From an uncultured Veillonella sp. (GTDB lineage: Bacteria > Bacillota > Negativicutes > Veillonellales > Veillonellaceae), in assembly GCA_902478055.1 (NCBI GenBank), contig CABSJL010000001.1, positions 79,449 to 143,448 of the forward strand: 64,000 bases of DNA, in the 5' to 3' direction. This document shows, one piece after another, positions 1-9,669 of the stretch (its first letter is position 1; each line of letters begins with the position of its first letter). The notes beneath the pieces were generated by a model. It was not told where the DNA came from and searched no databases. It saw only the letters and a program-made list of their open reading frames with translations. A program made the translations under genes and the position numbers.

Positions 1-96
1 GTTATCAAGACTGTACCAGAAGCTGAATTAGTAGATACATTATTTAGAGAAATTGATCAATATTTAGAAAGCTTAAATGAGGAGTCTTTATGTTAG
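1..96 (+). CDS. ispG: C-terminal end of IspG (HMBPP synthase), partial
   Basis: The reading frame is open from the first base and stops at TAG 94-96, so only the last 31 residues are present. The tail VPEAELVDTLFREID resembles the C-terminus of Firmicute IspG (GcpE), the 4Fe-4S enzyme of the MEP isoprenoid pathway that makes HMBPP, where a 'VPE-x-ELV-x2-L-x2-EI' ending is common. The catalytic part and cluster cysteines lie outside the window, so the name rests on this short tail and on the usual ispG-proS neighbourhood. The stop overlaps the proS start codon at 90, indicating a shared operon. Confidence 0.6.
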   Translation, partial: VIKTVPEAELVDTLFREIDQYLESLNEESLC

Positions 97-1808
97 CCAC
101 TAAATTATATGCACCTACATTGCGTGAGGTTCCATCTGACGCTGATGTAGTTAGCCAACAGCTTATGCTTCGCGCAGGTTTTATGCGCAAAACTGCAAAT
201 GGTTTATATAGTTTTTTGCCATTGGGGTGGAGAAGTATCAAAAAAATTGAAGCCATTGTACGTGAAGAAATGGATCGTGCTAGTGCTCAAGAAATCATGA
301 TGCCTATCTTACAACCTGCAGAAATTTGGAAAGAGTCTGGCCGTTGGAACGCATATGGCGCAGAAATGATGCGTATTAATGATCGTCATGATAATGAATT
401 CTGCTTGGGGCCAACTCATGAAGAGATGATTACAACTCTTGTAAAAAATGAGATTAACTCATATCGTCAATTACCAGTAAATTTATATCAAATCCAAAGT
501 AAATTCCGTGATGAACGTCGTCCACGTTATGGTTTGATGCGTAGTCGCGAATTTATTATGAAAGATGCATACTCCTTTGATGTGGATGAAGCTGGTTTAG
601 ACGAATCTTATAAATCCATGTATGATGCATATACACGTATTTTTACGCGTTGTGGTCTTACATTCCGTCCTGTAGAAGCTGATAGTGGTGCCATCGGTGG
701 TAGTGGAACACATGAATTTATGGCAATTGCTGAAGCTGGTGAAGCTGATATTGTATATTGCACCAAATGTGACTATGCTGCAAATATTGAAATTGGTAAA
801 CCTGGTATTATGAAACAGGAAGAAGAAGCACTGCAAGAGTTATCCATTGTAGATACTCCTAATGCTAGTACTATTGAAGCTGTGGCGGAAATGTTGAACT
901 TACCACTACATAAAACTATCAAAGCTGTAGTATTCTCCATTGATGGTAAAGTGGTATTAGCAATTGTTCGTGGTGATCATGAAGTCAATGAAGTGGCAGT
1001 ACAACATGCAGTTTTGGGTTCTGTAGAACCTGAAATGGCTACACCTGAAGAATTAGAAAAAGTTGGCTTAACAGCTGGCTTCATCAGTCCAGTAGGATTA
1101 AAACAAACAGAGGAGTTTGCTATTGTTGTGGATGAATCTGTTATGGAATCTTACAATGTTTGTGGCGGTGCCAATAAAAAAGATGCGCACTATGTTAATA
1201 TCAACCCTAAACGTGACTTTAATGTAGAAGATATTATTGTTGCACCAATTCGTTTAATTACAGATGACGATGTTTGCCCAACTTGTGGTGGTGCATTAGA
1301 ACATGCCAAAGGTATTGAGGTTGGTCAAGTATTTAAATTAGGCACAAAATATTCTGAAGCATTACAAGCTACATTCTTAGACCAAAATGGTCGTCCTAAT
1401 CCAATGATTATGGGCTGTTATGGCATTGGTGTATCTCGTACATTAGCTGCAGCTATTGAGCAATATCATGATGAAAATGGTATTATTTGGCCTCGTTCTA
1501 TTGCACCATTTGAAGCTGTTATCGTACCTATTAATGCTAAAGATGAAGCGTTGATGTCAACAAGTCAAACCATTTATAGTGCATTACAAAATGCAGGTGT
1601 AGATGTGTTACTTGATGACCGTAAAGATCGAGCTGGTGTAAAATTTAAGGATGCTGATTTAATTGGTTATCCACTTCGTATTACAGTAAGTAAAAATACA
1701 CTTGAAAATAATGAAGTAGAAATTCAAATTCGTAAGTCTGGAGAGGCCATTACATGTGCCATTGATTCTGTAGCAACTAAGGTTACTGAATTGCTTCAAG
1801 ATTTATAA
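90..1808 (+). CDS. proS: Prolyl-tRNA synthetase, bacterial type with editing insertion
   Basis: Cytoplasmic class II aminoacyl-tRNA synthetase charging tRNA-Pro with proline. At 572 aa it has the usual length of the bacterial type. Class II motif 2 is visible around residues 139-160 (FRDERRPRYGLMRSREF), GPTHEE lies at ~107-112, and motif 3 (GCYGIGVSRT) near 441-450. The region between about 225 and 400 is the YbaK-like insertion that hydrolyses Ala-tRNA-Pro; CxxC pairs (CTKC near 224, CPTC near 395) bracket it. The C-terminal anticodon-binding domain follows. The ATG at 90 overlaps the end of the upstream gene and has GAGGAG just before it. A terminator follows the stop. Confidence 0.98.
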   Translation: MLATKLYAPTLREVPSDADVVSQQLMLRAGFMRKTANGLYSFLPLGWRSIKKIEAIVREEMDRASAQEIMMPILQPAEIWKESGRWNAYGAEMMRINDRHDNEFCLGPTHEEMITTLVKNEINSYRQLPVNLYQIQSKFRDERRPRYGLMRSREFIMKDAYSFDVDEAGLDESYKSMYDAYTRIFTRCGLTFRPVEADSGAIGGSGTHEFMAIAEAGEADIVYCTKCDYAANIEIGKPGIMKQEEEALQELSIVDTPNASTIEAVAEMLNLPLHKTIKAVVFSIDGKVVLAIVRGDHEVNEVAVQHAVLGSVEPEMATPEELEKVGLTAGFISPVGLKQTEEFAIVVDESVMESYNVCGGANKKDAHYVNINPKRDFNVEDIIVAPIRLITDDDVCPTCGGALEHAKGIEVGQVFKLGTKYSEALQATFLDQNGRPNPMIMGCYGIGVSRTLAAAIEQYHDENGIIWPRSIAPFEAVIVPINAKDEALMSTSQTIYSALQNAGVDVLLDDRKDRAGVKFKDADLIGYPLRITVSKNTLENNEVEIQIRKSGEAITCAIDSVATKVTELLQDL

Positions 1809-1810
1809 TT

Positions 1811-1855
1811 AAATTGCGATTCTAGTGAATACTCATTAGGGTCGCAATTTTTCTA
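1811..1855 (+). terminator. Intrinsic terminator after proS
   Basis: AAATTGCGA (1811-1819) is the exact complement of TCGCAATTT (1842-1850). The loop is 22 nt and a short T-rich run follows. It begins two bases after the proS stop. Confidence 0.75.
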
Positions 1856-1925
1856 TCTCATCTTGAATAAATTAGCTAAATCAGTCATAATTAAAAGATA
1901 GGATAATTGTAATGGGAGGTGCTCT

Positions 1926-2753
1926 ATGCTTGTAGATTTTCACATGCACTCTATCTATTCTGATGGAGTTAAAAGTCCAGAGGAATTATTACGTCATGCA
2001 TTAGATTGTAATCTATCTATGATGGCTTTGACTGATCATGATGAAATCGATGGTATTAAAGCATTGCGTACCGCTCAGGAACAATTAGATCCAGAGAAAA
2101 CCATTAAAATTATTAATGGTTGTGAGTTTAGTGCTGATTATAAAGATAAATCGATTCATATTTTGGGCTATCGTTTTGATGAAACTAATAAAGAATTAAG
2201 AGATTTTATTGAGTATTTTAAATCAAAACGAGAAGAACGAATCGATGAGATTATTAGACGTTGTAATAATGTTGGATATTTTATATCGAAAGATGAATTA
2301 CTTAAAAAATTTCCTAAAACACAAGCTTATGGGCGTCCACATATTGGTCAATTATTAATTGATGGTGGCTACGCTAAGGATATTAATGATGTGTTTAAAG
2401 GTATTCTTCGAAAAGATAGTCCTTGCTATGTGCCTAAGGTTAAGGTTGAGGTACCATATATTATTGATATTATTCATAAAGCTGGAGGCCTTGCCGTTAT
2501 GGCTCATCCTAAATTAGTATCTAGTGATGAGTATGTTGTAGAAATGTTAGCCTATGATTTTGATGGTATGGAAGTTTACCATACTAAACATAATGATGAT
2601 GATGTGAAACGATATAAAACATTAGCAATAAAACATAACTTGTTTATTACAGGTGGTTCTGATTATCATGGTATTCCAGGAAAAGCACCCGATAAATTTG
2701 GAGACTACTTGGTATCATCTGAGAATGTATCAGAATTTATTAGTTTGTTATAA
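1926..2753 (+). CDS. PHP-domain metal-dependent phosphoesterase (TrpH/YciV-like)
   Basis: A 275-aa PHP protein of the TrpH/YciV type. Known members hydrolyse 3',5'-nucleoside bisphosphates or trim RNA 5' ends exonucleolytically. The metal-binding signatures are intact: FHMHSIYSDG at 5-14, TDHDEIDG at 36-43, a glutamate near 67 (GCEFSAD), MAHPKL near 190 and GGSDYHG near 240. It is soluble, with no signal peptide. The ATG at 1926 is set by GGGAGG at 1914-1919. It is followed after 15 bp by the P-loop/Asp23 gene, suggesting co-transcription. The family is clear; the exact substrate is inferred. Confidence 0.85.
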   Translation: MLVDFHMHSIYSDGVKSPEELLRHALDCNLSMMALTDHDEIDGIKALRTAQEQLDPEKTIKIINGCEFSADYKDKSIHILGYRFDETNKELRDFIEYFKSKREERIDEIIRRCNNVGYFISKDELLKKFPKTQAYGRPHIGQLLIDGGYAKDINDVFKGILRKDSPCYVPKVKVEVPYIIDIIHKAGGLAVMAHPKLVSSDEYVVEMLAYDFDGMEVYHTKHNDDDVKRYKTLAIKHNLFITGGSDYHGIPGKAPDKFGDYLVSSENVSEFISLL

Positions 2754-2768
2754 ATAATGAGGTTGACT

Positions 2769-3644
2769 ATGGAAGTCGTTGCATTTGTAGGTAGTAGTGG
2801 CACTGGTAAAAGCCATCGTGCGCTCGTAGTTGCTCATGAAAACAATATTGAATGTATTATCGATGATGGTATTTTAATTCACGATAATAAGATTGTAGCT
2901 GGTTTTTCTGCTAAGAAGGAATCTAGCCGATTAAAAGCTGTTCGTCGTGCCATTTTCCAAGATGAAGTGCAAGTAAAATCAGTACGTGAGCAATTAGACA
3001 AAATCAATCCTAATAAACTTATGATTATTGGTACATCCGATAATATGGTTAAAAAAATTACGAAAGCATTAGGCTTGCAAGATCCTGATCGATATATTCG
3101 CATTGAGGACGTTGCTACGCCTAAAGAAATTGAAAGGGCACAACATGCTCGTCTAAAAGAAGGTAAACATATTATTCCGGTTCCAACGATGGAATTGAAA
3201 CCTCACTTTAGAGGGTACTTAATTGATCCAATCAAAACTATGTGGCGTCGACGTACATTAAAAAAACAAGACCAAGATACATTGGGGCAAATTGGGTCAG
3301 AAGGCTTTGAACGATCTGTAGTACGCCCTGCTTTCAGTTATTATGGACGACTCACCTTTGATGATGATGTAATTATTAAATTGATTCGCAATGGCCTTAA
3401 AAAAGTAGCTGGTGTTGATGAGTCTAGTATTATTTCTTTCAAAAAAGGTAATAAAGGCCAAAATGGTCTAGTCGTAGATATGGCTGTTGTTATTGAACAT
3501 GGTTATCCTGTTAAATCATTAATGCAACAGGTGCAAAAGTCTGTTCGTAATGAAATCGAATATATTACAGGCATGTCTATTGAACGGATGTCCATAAAAG
3601 TTAAAAATATTATAGAAACAAAACGTAAGATTGTTAAAGTATAG
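2769..3644 (+). CDS. P-loop ATPase fused to an Asp23/Gls24-like domain
   Basis: A 291-aa protein with two parts. The N-terminus carries a Walker A loop (GSSGTGKS, residues 8-15) in an unusual nucleotide-binding domain. The last ~100 residues (from about 190) match the Asp23/Gls24 fold: a 'GRLTFDDDVIIKLIRNGL' start, GVDESS, a central VDMAVVIEHGYPV strand and the typical ending 'EYITGMSIERMSIKV'. Stand-alone Asp23 proteins are linked to envelope stress in Gram-positives. ATG 2769 is preferred over ATG 2757 because GAGG at 2759-2762 is correctly placed only for the former. It lies directly upstream of miaB. The family assignment is good, but the function is unknown; it may be an ATP-dependent scaffold or stress factor. 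Confidence 0.75.
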   Translation: MEVVAFVGSSGTGKSHRALVVAHENNIECIIDDGILIHDNKIVAGFSAKKESSRLKAVRRAIFQDEVQVKSVREQLDKINPNKLMIIGTSDNMVKKITKALGLQDPDRYIRIEDVATPKEIERAQHARLKEGKHIIPVPTMELKPHFRGYLIDPIKTMWRRRTLKKQDQDTLGQIGSEGFERSVVRPAFSYYGRLTFDDDVIIKLIRNGLKKVAGVDESSIISFKKGNKGQNGLVVDMAVVIEHGYPVKSLMQQVQKSVRNEIEYITGMSIERMSIKVKNIIETKRKIVKV

Positions 3645-3652
3645 GAGTTAGA

Positions 3653-4969
3653 ATGAAGTCTTATTATATTTACACCTATGGTTGTCAAATGAATACTGCT
3701 GATTCTGAGCGCTTATCGCATCAGTTAGAATCTGTTGGCTATACACCTACAGAGGACGTAGAAACTGCAGATTTAATATTATTAAATACTTGTGCAGTAC
3801 GTGAGAATGCAGAAACAAAAGTCTATGGCCGCATAGGTGAGCTAATGAGACTGAAGAGAAAAAATAAAAACTTGATTCTTGCTGTTACAGGATGCATGGC
3901 ACAGAAGAATCAAGCAGAAATGTTTAAGCGCGCTCCACATATTGATATTGTCTTAGGTACTCATAATATTCAACATATTAATGAAATGATTGAAGAGGTA
4001 CAACGAGGTCATACACATCAAATCAATGTAGACATGGATAATTCTGTATTGCCAGAATTGGAAGCAAAACCTAATGGTACCTTTTATGCATGGGTACCTA
4101 TTATGAATGGATGCAATAAGTTCTGTACGTACTGCATCGTTCCTCACGTTCGTGGTAGAGAAATTAGTCGTCCTGTAGAGGCCATCGTAAAAGAGGTAAC
4201 CGAACTAGGGGCAAAAGGGTTTAAAGAGATCACTTTATTGGGGCAAAATGTAAACTCTTATGGCTTAGATTTTAAAGATGGTACCGATTTTGGTACATTA
4301 GTGGACGCTCTCGATGGTATTCCAGGTATTGAACGTATACGTTATATGACAAGTCATCCTCAAGATATGACTAAATCTATGATAGATGCCCTTGGTCGAT
4401 CTTCTAATATTGTTACTCATTTACATTTACCGATTCAATCTGGTTCGGATCGTATCTTGAAGAAAATGAACCGACATTATACAGTGGAGCATTATAAAGA
4501 ACTACTTTCTTACTGTCGTGAGAAAATTAAAGATGTAGTTGTTACTACAGATATTATTGTCGGTTTTCCTGGGGAAACAGAGGAAGATTTCCAAGCTACT
4601 TTACAACTCTTAAAAGATGTTCGTTATGATATGGCATATACGTTTATCTATTCTAAACGTTCTGGTACGCCAGCAGCGACTATGGATGATCAAGTTCCAG
4701 AAGAGGTTAAACGCGTGCGTTTACAAACACTGATGGATGTACAAAATGAAATCTCTTATGAACTAAATAAACCTATGGAAGGGCAAGTGTTTGATATTAT
4801 TGTAGAGGGGCCAAGTCCTCGCGATGAAGATATGTGGTTTGGTCGGACATCGGGCAATAAAATGGTGTTATTCCCGAAAGACGATTCTTTATCAATTGGC
4901 GAAACTGTACCTGCCTATATTGATAAAGCACAAACTTGGGTTTGCTACGGTACAATACAAAAGGGGTAA
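3653..4969 (+). CDS. miaB: tRNA-2-methylthio-N6-dimethylallyladenosine synthase
   Basis: Radical-SAM methylthiotransferase that converts i6A37 to ms2i6A37 in tRNAs reading UNN codons. The order of domains is normal: an N-terminal MTTase domain with cluster cysteines in YGCQMN (C11), NTCAVREN (~C47) and VTGCMAQ (~C81), a radical-SAM core with CNKFCTYC (~153-160), and a C-terminal TRAM domain. 438 aa is typical. The SD AGGAG at 3643-3647 fixes the ATG at 3653. miaA, which makes its substrate, lies downstream in the same gene run, and mutS starts 2 bp after the stop. Confidence 0.97.
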   Translation: MKSYYIYTYGCQMNTADSERLSHQLESVGYTPTEDVETADLILLNTCAVRENAETKVYGRIGELMRLKRKNKNLILAVTGCMAQKNQAEMFKRAPHIDIVLGTHNIQHINEMIEEVQRGHTHQINVDMDNSVLPELEAKPNGTFYAWVPIMNGCNKFCTYCIVPHVRGREISRPVEAIVKEVTELGAKGFKEITLLGQNVNSYGLDFKDGTDFGTLVDALDGIPGIERIRYMTSHPQDMTKSMIDALGRSSNIVTHLHLPIQSGSDRILKKMNRHYTVEHYKELLSYCREKIKDVVVTTDIIVGFPGETEEDFQATLQLLKDVRYDMAYTFIYSKRSGTPAATMDDQVPEEVKRVRLQTLMDVQNEISYELNKPMEGQVFDIIVEGPSPRDEDMWFGRTSGNKMVLFPKDDSLSIGETVPAYIDKAQTWVCYGTIQKG

Positions 4970-4971
4970 GT

Positions 4972-7605
4972 ATGGCAAAAAAGCAAACACCTATGATGGA
5001 GCAGTATTTAGATATTAAATCTAGATATTCTGAAGAATTACTGTTCTTTCGGTTAGGTGACTTTTATGAATTATTTAATGATGATGCATTAATTGCATCT
5101 CGTGAACTTAATATAACCTTAACCGGTCGCCCAACAGGAGATGAGGAACGCACACCGATGTGTGGCGTTCCTTTTCATGCTGCTGAAAGCTATATAGAAA
5201 CATTGGTAAAAAAAGGTTATAAGGTTGCTATTTGTGAACAATTAGAAGATCCTAAAGCAGTTAAAGGCATCGTTAAGCGTGACGTTATTAAGGTCATTAC
5301 ACCAGGGACTGTAATGACTGAAAATGGCAATGATGCACGGTCAAACAATTTTTTATCGTTATTTTATATGGTAAAAGATGCATGGATACTCGTATTTTCA
5401 GATGTATCTACTGGGGAAGTTATTTGGCATCGTATTACTGATTGTGAAAAACGAAGTGATATGTTTGATGCACTCAGTATGTATCGTCCAAGTGAAATTA
5501 TATTGCCTGAAGGAACTGTATTACCGCAAGATATAAAAGACTTTATGGATAATCAATTCAGCAATATTGTATTATCTCCATTTAGTACATATCATACACA
5601 ACGAGAGGTAGCGGAAAAAGCAGTTACTCACTTTGGTGATTTAGGCCTTATGGAAGAGGATGTATGGGAAGCATTAGGGTATATGCTTTTATATTTAGAG
5701 GATATTATTAAGACTGAAATTTCCCATATTAACTATGTACATCAATTGAGTGTAGGTAATCGTCTAATCTTAGATACATCTTCCTTACGTCATCTTGAAA
5801 TTACCCATAATTTACGTGATGGCGGTCAAAAAGGTACATTACTCGATGTACTTGATCGAACATTGACACCAATGGGGGCGCGCCTATTAAAACAATGGCT
5901 TGAAAGTCCGTTGACTGATGTAAATCAAATTCAACGTAGACAAGCTGCCGTAGCAGAACTTATTACACGCGGTGCTGAACGGTCTCATATGCGTAGCTTA
6001 TTAGATTGTATTTATGATTTTGAGCGCATCGTAGGTCGTGTAGAAACAGGTTCTGTGTCACCTAGAGATTTAACGGCTCTTCGTGAATCTCTAGCAGTAT
6101 TGCCAGATATTAAAAATGTATTAGGCACATGTTCAAGCTTGGCCTTAACCTCTATTAATGAACGCATTCAAGATCATAAAGACATTTATAATTTATTATG
6201 TCGTGCTATTGCTGACCAACCAGCATTGACATTAAAAGAAGGCCGAGTTATTAAAGATGGTTTCAATCCAGATTTAGATGAACTACGTTCTTTAGCTACT
6301 AATAGTGAGCAATGGCTGGCTAAGATGGAAGCCGACATTAAAGAGGCTACTGGTTTATCTAAAATTAAAACTGGTTATAATAAGGTATTTGGATATTACT
6401 TTGAAGTATCCCATAGTAAATCTGAACAAGTACCTGATTACTTTATTCGAAAACAAACTTTAGCTAATGCAGAGCGTTATATTACGCCTGAGTTAAAGGA
6501 ATTTGAAATCAAAATTCTTAGCGCTAAAGACAAGATAATCGCTTTAGAGCATGAATTATATCAACAATTACGAAATGATATAAAACTTGTTATTAAAGAT
6601 GTACAAGAAACAGCTCGTGCTCTTGCTGAGCTTGATGTATTGTGTTCTTTGGCACTAGTAGGTTACGAAGAAAATTATATTTGCCCTACCATCGTAATGA
6701 ATGGCCAAATCAATATTCGAGATGGTCGTCATCCTGTAATTGAAAAATTCTTGAAGCGTGAAGTTTTTGTACCAAATGATATCGTTTTAAATCATGATGA
6801 TGAGGAATTCTTGCTCATTACAGGTCCTAATATGGCCGGTAAATCAACATATATGCGTCAAGCTGCTATTTTGATGATTATGGCTCAAATAGGCTCCTTT
6901 ATTCCTGCCCGTGAAGCATCTATTTCTCCAGTGGATCGCATCTTTACCCGTGTAGGTGCTAGTGATGATATTTCTACTGGTCAAAGTACGTTCATGGTAG
7001 AAATGAAAGAGGTAGCCTATATTTTAGAGAATGCTACACATAACAGCTTAATCATCTTAGATGAAATTGGTCGTGGCACTAGTACATTTGATGGTTTAAG
7101 TATCGCTCAAGCTGTAGTTGAGCATATTTGTAAGCATATTCACGGCAAGACATTATTTGCTACCCATTACCATGAGCTAATTAGTTTAGAAGAAAGCTAT
7201 AGTAAATTAAAGAATTACACTGTAGCTGTAAAAGAAAAAGGTAAGGATGTTGCATTCTTGCGCCGCATCATCAGAGGTGGCGCAGATCGAAGCTATGGTA
7301 TTCATGTAGCGAGATTGGCAGGATTGCCAAATTCTGTGTTAAAACGTGCAGAGGTAATTTTGGAATCTTTGGAAGACCAAAGTCATGATGCTAGTGATTT
7401 AAATAATCGTGTTATGGGAGCTCAACTTAATAATGTCGTGAAGCCAGTTACTAAACAAGTGAGTGATTCTTCACTAGGTAACTTATTTACTCATTCTGTA
7501 GTCGATAGCTTACTCGAAGTGGATGTAATGAGTATGACACCGATTGAAGCATTAAATAAATTATATGAACTACAAGAGGAGGCTCGTAAAGGAGGCGGGA
7601 AATAA
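4972..7605 (+). CDS. mutS: DNA mismatch repair protein MutS
   Basis: Mismatch-recognition ATPase of 877 aa. The mismatch-wedging Phe-x-Glu is in GDFYELF (F31, E33). The ABC-type ATPase domain shows Walker A GPNMAGKST (~618-626), STGQSTFMVEM, Walker B ILDEIGRGTS and the ATHYHE segment. The start is ATG 4972, with AGGGG at 4962-4966 (AAAGGGGTAAG) immediately upstream; an in-frame codon at 4936 lies inside miaB and has no SD. The stop TAA shares its last base with the ATG of mutL, so the two repair partners are translationally coupled. Confidence 0.98.
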   Translation: MAKKQTPMMEQYLDIKSRYSEELLFFRLGDFYELFNDDALIASRELNITLTGRPTGDEERTPMCGVPFHAAESYIETLVKKGYKVAICEQLEDPKAVKGIVKRDVIKVITPGTVMTENGNDARSNNFLSLFYMVKDAWILVFSDVSTGEVIWHRITDCEKRSDMFDALSMYRPSEIILPEGTVLPQDIKDFMDNQFSNIVLSPFSTYHTQREVAEKAVTHFGDLGLMEEDVWEALGYMLLYLEDIIKTEISHINYVHQLSVGNRLILDTSSLRHLEITHNLRDGGQKGTLLDVLDRTLTPMGARLLKQWLESPLTDVNQIQRRQAAVAELITRGAERSHMRSLLDCIYDFERIVGRVETGSVSPRDLTALRESLAVLPDIKNVLGTCSSLALTSINERIQDHKDIYNLLCRAIADQPALTLKEGRVIKDGFNPDLDELRSLATNSEQWLAKMEADIKEATGLSKIKTGYNKVFGYYFEVSHSKSEQVPDYFIRKQTLANAERYITPELKEFEIKILSAKDKIIALEHELYQQLRNDIKLVIKDVQETARALAELDVLCSLALVGYEENYICPTIVMNGQINIRDGRHPVIEKFLKREVFVPNDIVLNHDDEEFLLITGPNMAGKSTYMRQAAILMIMAQIGSFIPAREASISPVDRIFTRVGASDDISTGQSTFMVEMKEVAYILENATHNSLIILDEIGRGTSTFDGLSIAQAVVEHICKHIHGKTLFATHYHELISLEESYSKLKNYTVAVKEKGKDVAFLRRIIRGGADRSYGIHVARLAGLPNSVLKRAEVILESLEDQSHDASDLNNRVMGAQLNNVVKPVTKQVSDSSLGNLFTHSVVDSLLEVDVMSMTPIEALNKLYELQEEARKGGGK

Positions 7606-9668
7606 TGGCAACCATTCATGTATTGGATGAAACCACAATCAATAAGATAGCTGCTGGTGAAGTTGTGGAACGTCCCGCATCAGTTATTAAAGAGCTCATT
7701 GAAAACTCCATTGATGCGTCCGCCACTAATATTGAGGTTGAAATCGGCGATGGCGGTGTAGCTTACATGAGGATTACCGATAATGGTATCGGTATGACAG
7801 AGGAAGATGCACGCCTGGCAATTTTGCGTCATGCTACCTCTAAAATACAACAGGTAGAGGATTTATTTGATATAGCATCCCTCGGCTTTCGTGGGGAGGC
7901 TTTGGCTAGTATTGCCTCGGTGTCTCATTTTTCTTTGACTACACGTAAAGCTGACTCTGATTTGGGCACTCGTATTACCGTAGATGGTGGTACTTTCATC
8001 GATTGTATTCCTTATGGTGCGGCACCTGGTACGACAATTGAAATTAAAGATTTGTTTTATAATACGCCAGCACGTCGCAAATTCTTGAAAACAGAGCGTA
8101 CCGAATCTTCTAAAATTCAAGATATTGTAGGCAAACTGGCCCTTAGTAACCCACATATTTCTTTTAAACTCATCGTAGATGACCGTGTGGCTATTATTAC
8201 GCCTGGAAACGGCAATATTGGTGATACGGTAGCCGCATTATATGGCTATAAAACGAAAGATGATATTTTCACTGTTGCTTATGAAAGTGACTCTATTTAT
8301 ATCGATGGTGTAGTGAGTAAACCAACACTTCTTAAAAGTACAAGAATTTGGCAAACTATTATCGTTAATAACCGTGTTATTTCCGATAAAACAATAATGA
8401 AGGCTATCGATAATGCTTACCATGCATTATTACCTAAAAACGGTCATCCTTTAGTGGTACTTAATATTACTGTACCTGCTGGTATGGTTGATATTAACGT
8501 TCATCCACGAAAGAGTGAAGTAAAATTCTCAGATGATAAGATAATATTTAAAGCTGTTTATCATGGTATTTTAAACGCCTTAAATAATCCTCTCCATGAG
8601 CGATACGAACGAGAATCATCTTCTTATATAAATGGCACAATTAATAATGGAGCTGATTTCCGCAATAACGAAACCAATAGTAATGACGTAAATACTAACA
8701 GGAATGCTACAGTTACTAATTCTAGTTCTTATGGTAGTTTATCTCATCATGGCAATAGTACATATGATTCGTATAGAATACCTTCTGTTGTACAAGATGA
8801 GATACAGTCTGCTGAGCATATAGCTACTGCGGTAGATTATGACAAAGTATTTGGTAGTCGCCGTACTAAAGGATACGAAGTCATGCGCGGTGAGACTACA
8901 CAGTTTGTAGAGAGTCTTAAAACTAAGGGTTTTACACCACCTCCGCCAAAGGCTACTTATGAACAGTCGTCCTTTACAGACGAAAGCTTCGATGCTGTTC
9001 CTACTGAATATACTAGTTATACGAAGGAAGACGTTGATAAATTTAAGTCTTTAGCTCAAGATATTCGTAAAGAAAATACAGAGGAGCGTACTATTCAAAA
9101 TTCTGGATTCTTACCTATGGGGCAAGTCGCTTCTTGTTATATTTTGGCTAAAAAGGGTGATGATCTCTACATAATAGACCAACACGCAGCTCATGAACGT
9201 GTACGTTATGATAAACTTTGTAAGTCTTCTGAATCCATTCCTATGCAATCTATTCTGGTGCCTCAATATAGTGAGGCTACAGATGATGAAATGAATTTGG
9301 TAGAGGAAGAGCGTGAAACCTTACTAGATCTTGGGTTTGATGTAGAGTTAGGTGGTCCTACGAAAATTAAATTGGTAGGGGCTCCTGTAGATTTAGTAGA
9401 GTCAAAGGCTTTTGAAATTCTCCAATATGTATTTTCTTACTTACACGAACACCAACAGCCTACCAAGGCTCAGTTACGTCATGAAATGCTAGCGTATGCA
9501 TCTTGTAGAGGAGCCATTAAGGCAGGTCATAATTTAAATATGTATCAAATGACTACCTTAATTGAGGATCTCTTTAGTACAGAGAAACCGTACGTATGCC
9601 CTCATGGTCGTCCAACGATAATCAAGTTTACACCTGATGAATTAGGTAAATTATTCTTACGGTCTTAA
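7605..9668 (+). CDS. mutL: DNA mismatch repair protein MutL (endonuclease type)
   Basis: The partner of MutS, 687 aa. The N-terminal GHKL ATPase has ELIENSIDAS (E/N box), DNGIGM and GFRGEALASIASV. A long low-complexity linker (~345-490, rich in Asn, Ser and Thr) leads to the dimerisation/nuclease domain. Because this organism would lack MutH, strand incision is expected from MutL itself. The endonuclease motif is present as DQHAAHERVRYD near 525, with Asp where most homologues have the last Glu, and ASCR and CPHGRP (~664) complete the metal site. Start and stop overlap mutS by one base. Incision activity is inferred. Confidence 0.97.
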   Translation: MATIHVLDETTINKIAAGEVVERPASVIKELIENSIDASATNIEVEIGDGGVAYMRITDNGIGMTEEDARLAILRHATSKIQQVEDLFDIASLGFRGEALASIASVSHFSLTTRKADSDLGTRITVDGGTFIDCIPYGAAPGTTIEIKDLFYNTPARRKFLKTERTESSKIQDIVGKLALSNPHISFKLIVDDRVAIITPGNGNIGDTVAALYGYKTKDDIFTVAYESDSIYIDGVVSKPTLLKSTRIWQTIIVNNRVISDKTIMKAIDNAYHALLPKNGHPLVVLNITVPAGMVDINVHPRKSEVKFSDDKIIFKAVYHGILNALNNPLHERYERESSSYINGTINNGADFRNNETNSNDVNTNRNATVTNSSSYGSLSHHGNSTYDSYRIPSVVQDEIQSAEHIATAVDYDKVFGSRRTKGYEVMRGETTQFVESLKTKGFTPPPPKATYEQSSFTDESFDAVPTEYTSYTKEDVDKFKSLAQDIRKENTEERTIQNSGFLPMGQVASCYILAKKGDDLYIIDQHAAHERVRYDKLCKSSESIPMQSILVPQYSEATDDEMNLVEEERETLLDLGFDVELGGPTKIKLVGAPVDLVESKAFEILQYVFSYLHEHQQPTKAQLRHEMLAYASCRGAIKAGHNLNMYQMTTLIEDLFSTEKPYVCPHGRPTIIKFTPDELGKLFLRS

Positions 9669-9669
9669 T

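Noticed and set aside
8640..9060. Irregular Asn/Ser/Thr-rich stretch in mutL as a possible frameshift or insertion
   Set aside because: The frame is uninterrupted and MutL linkers are normally variable and low in complexity.
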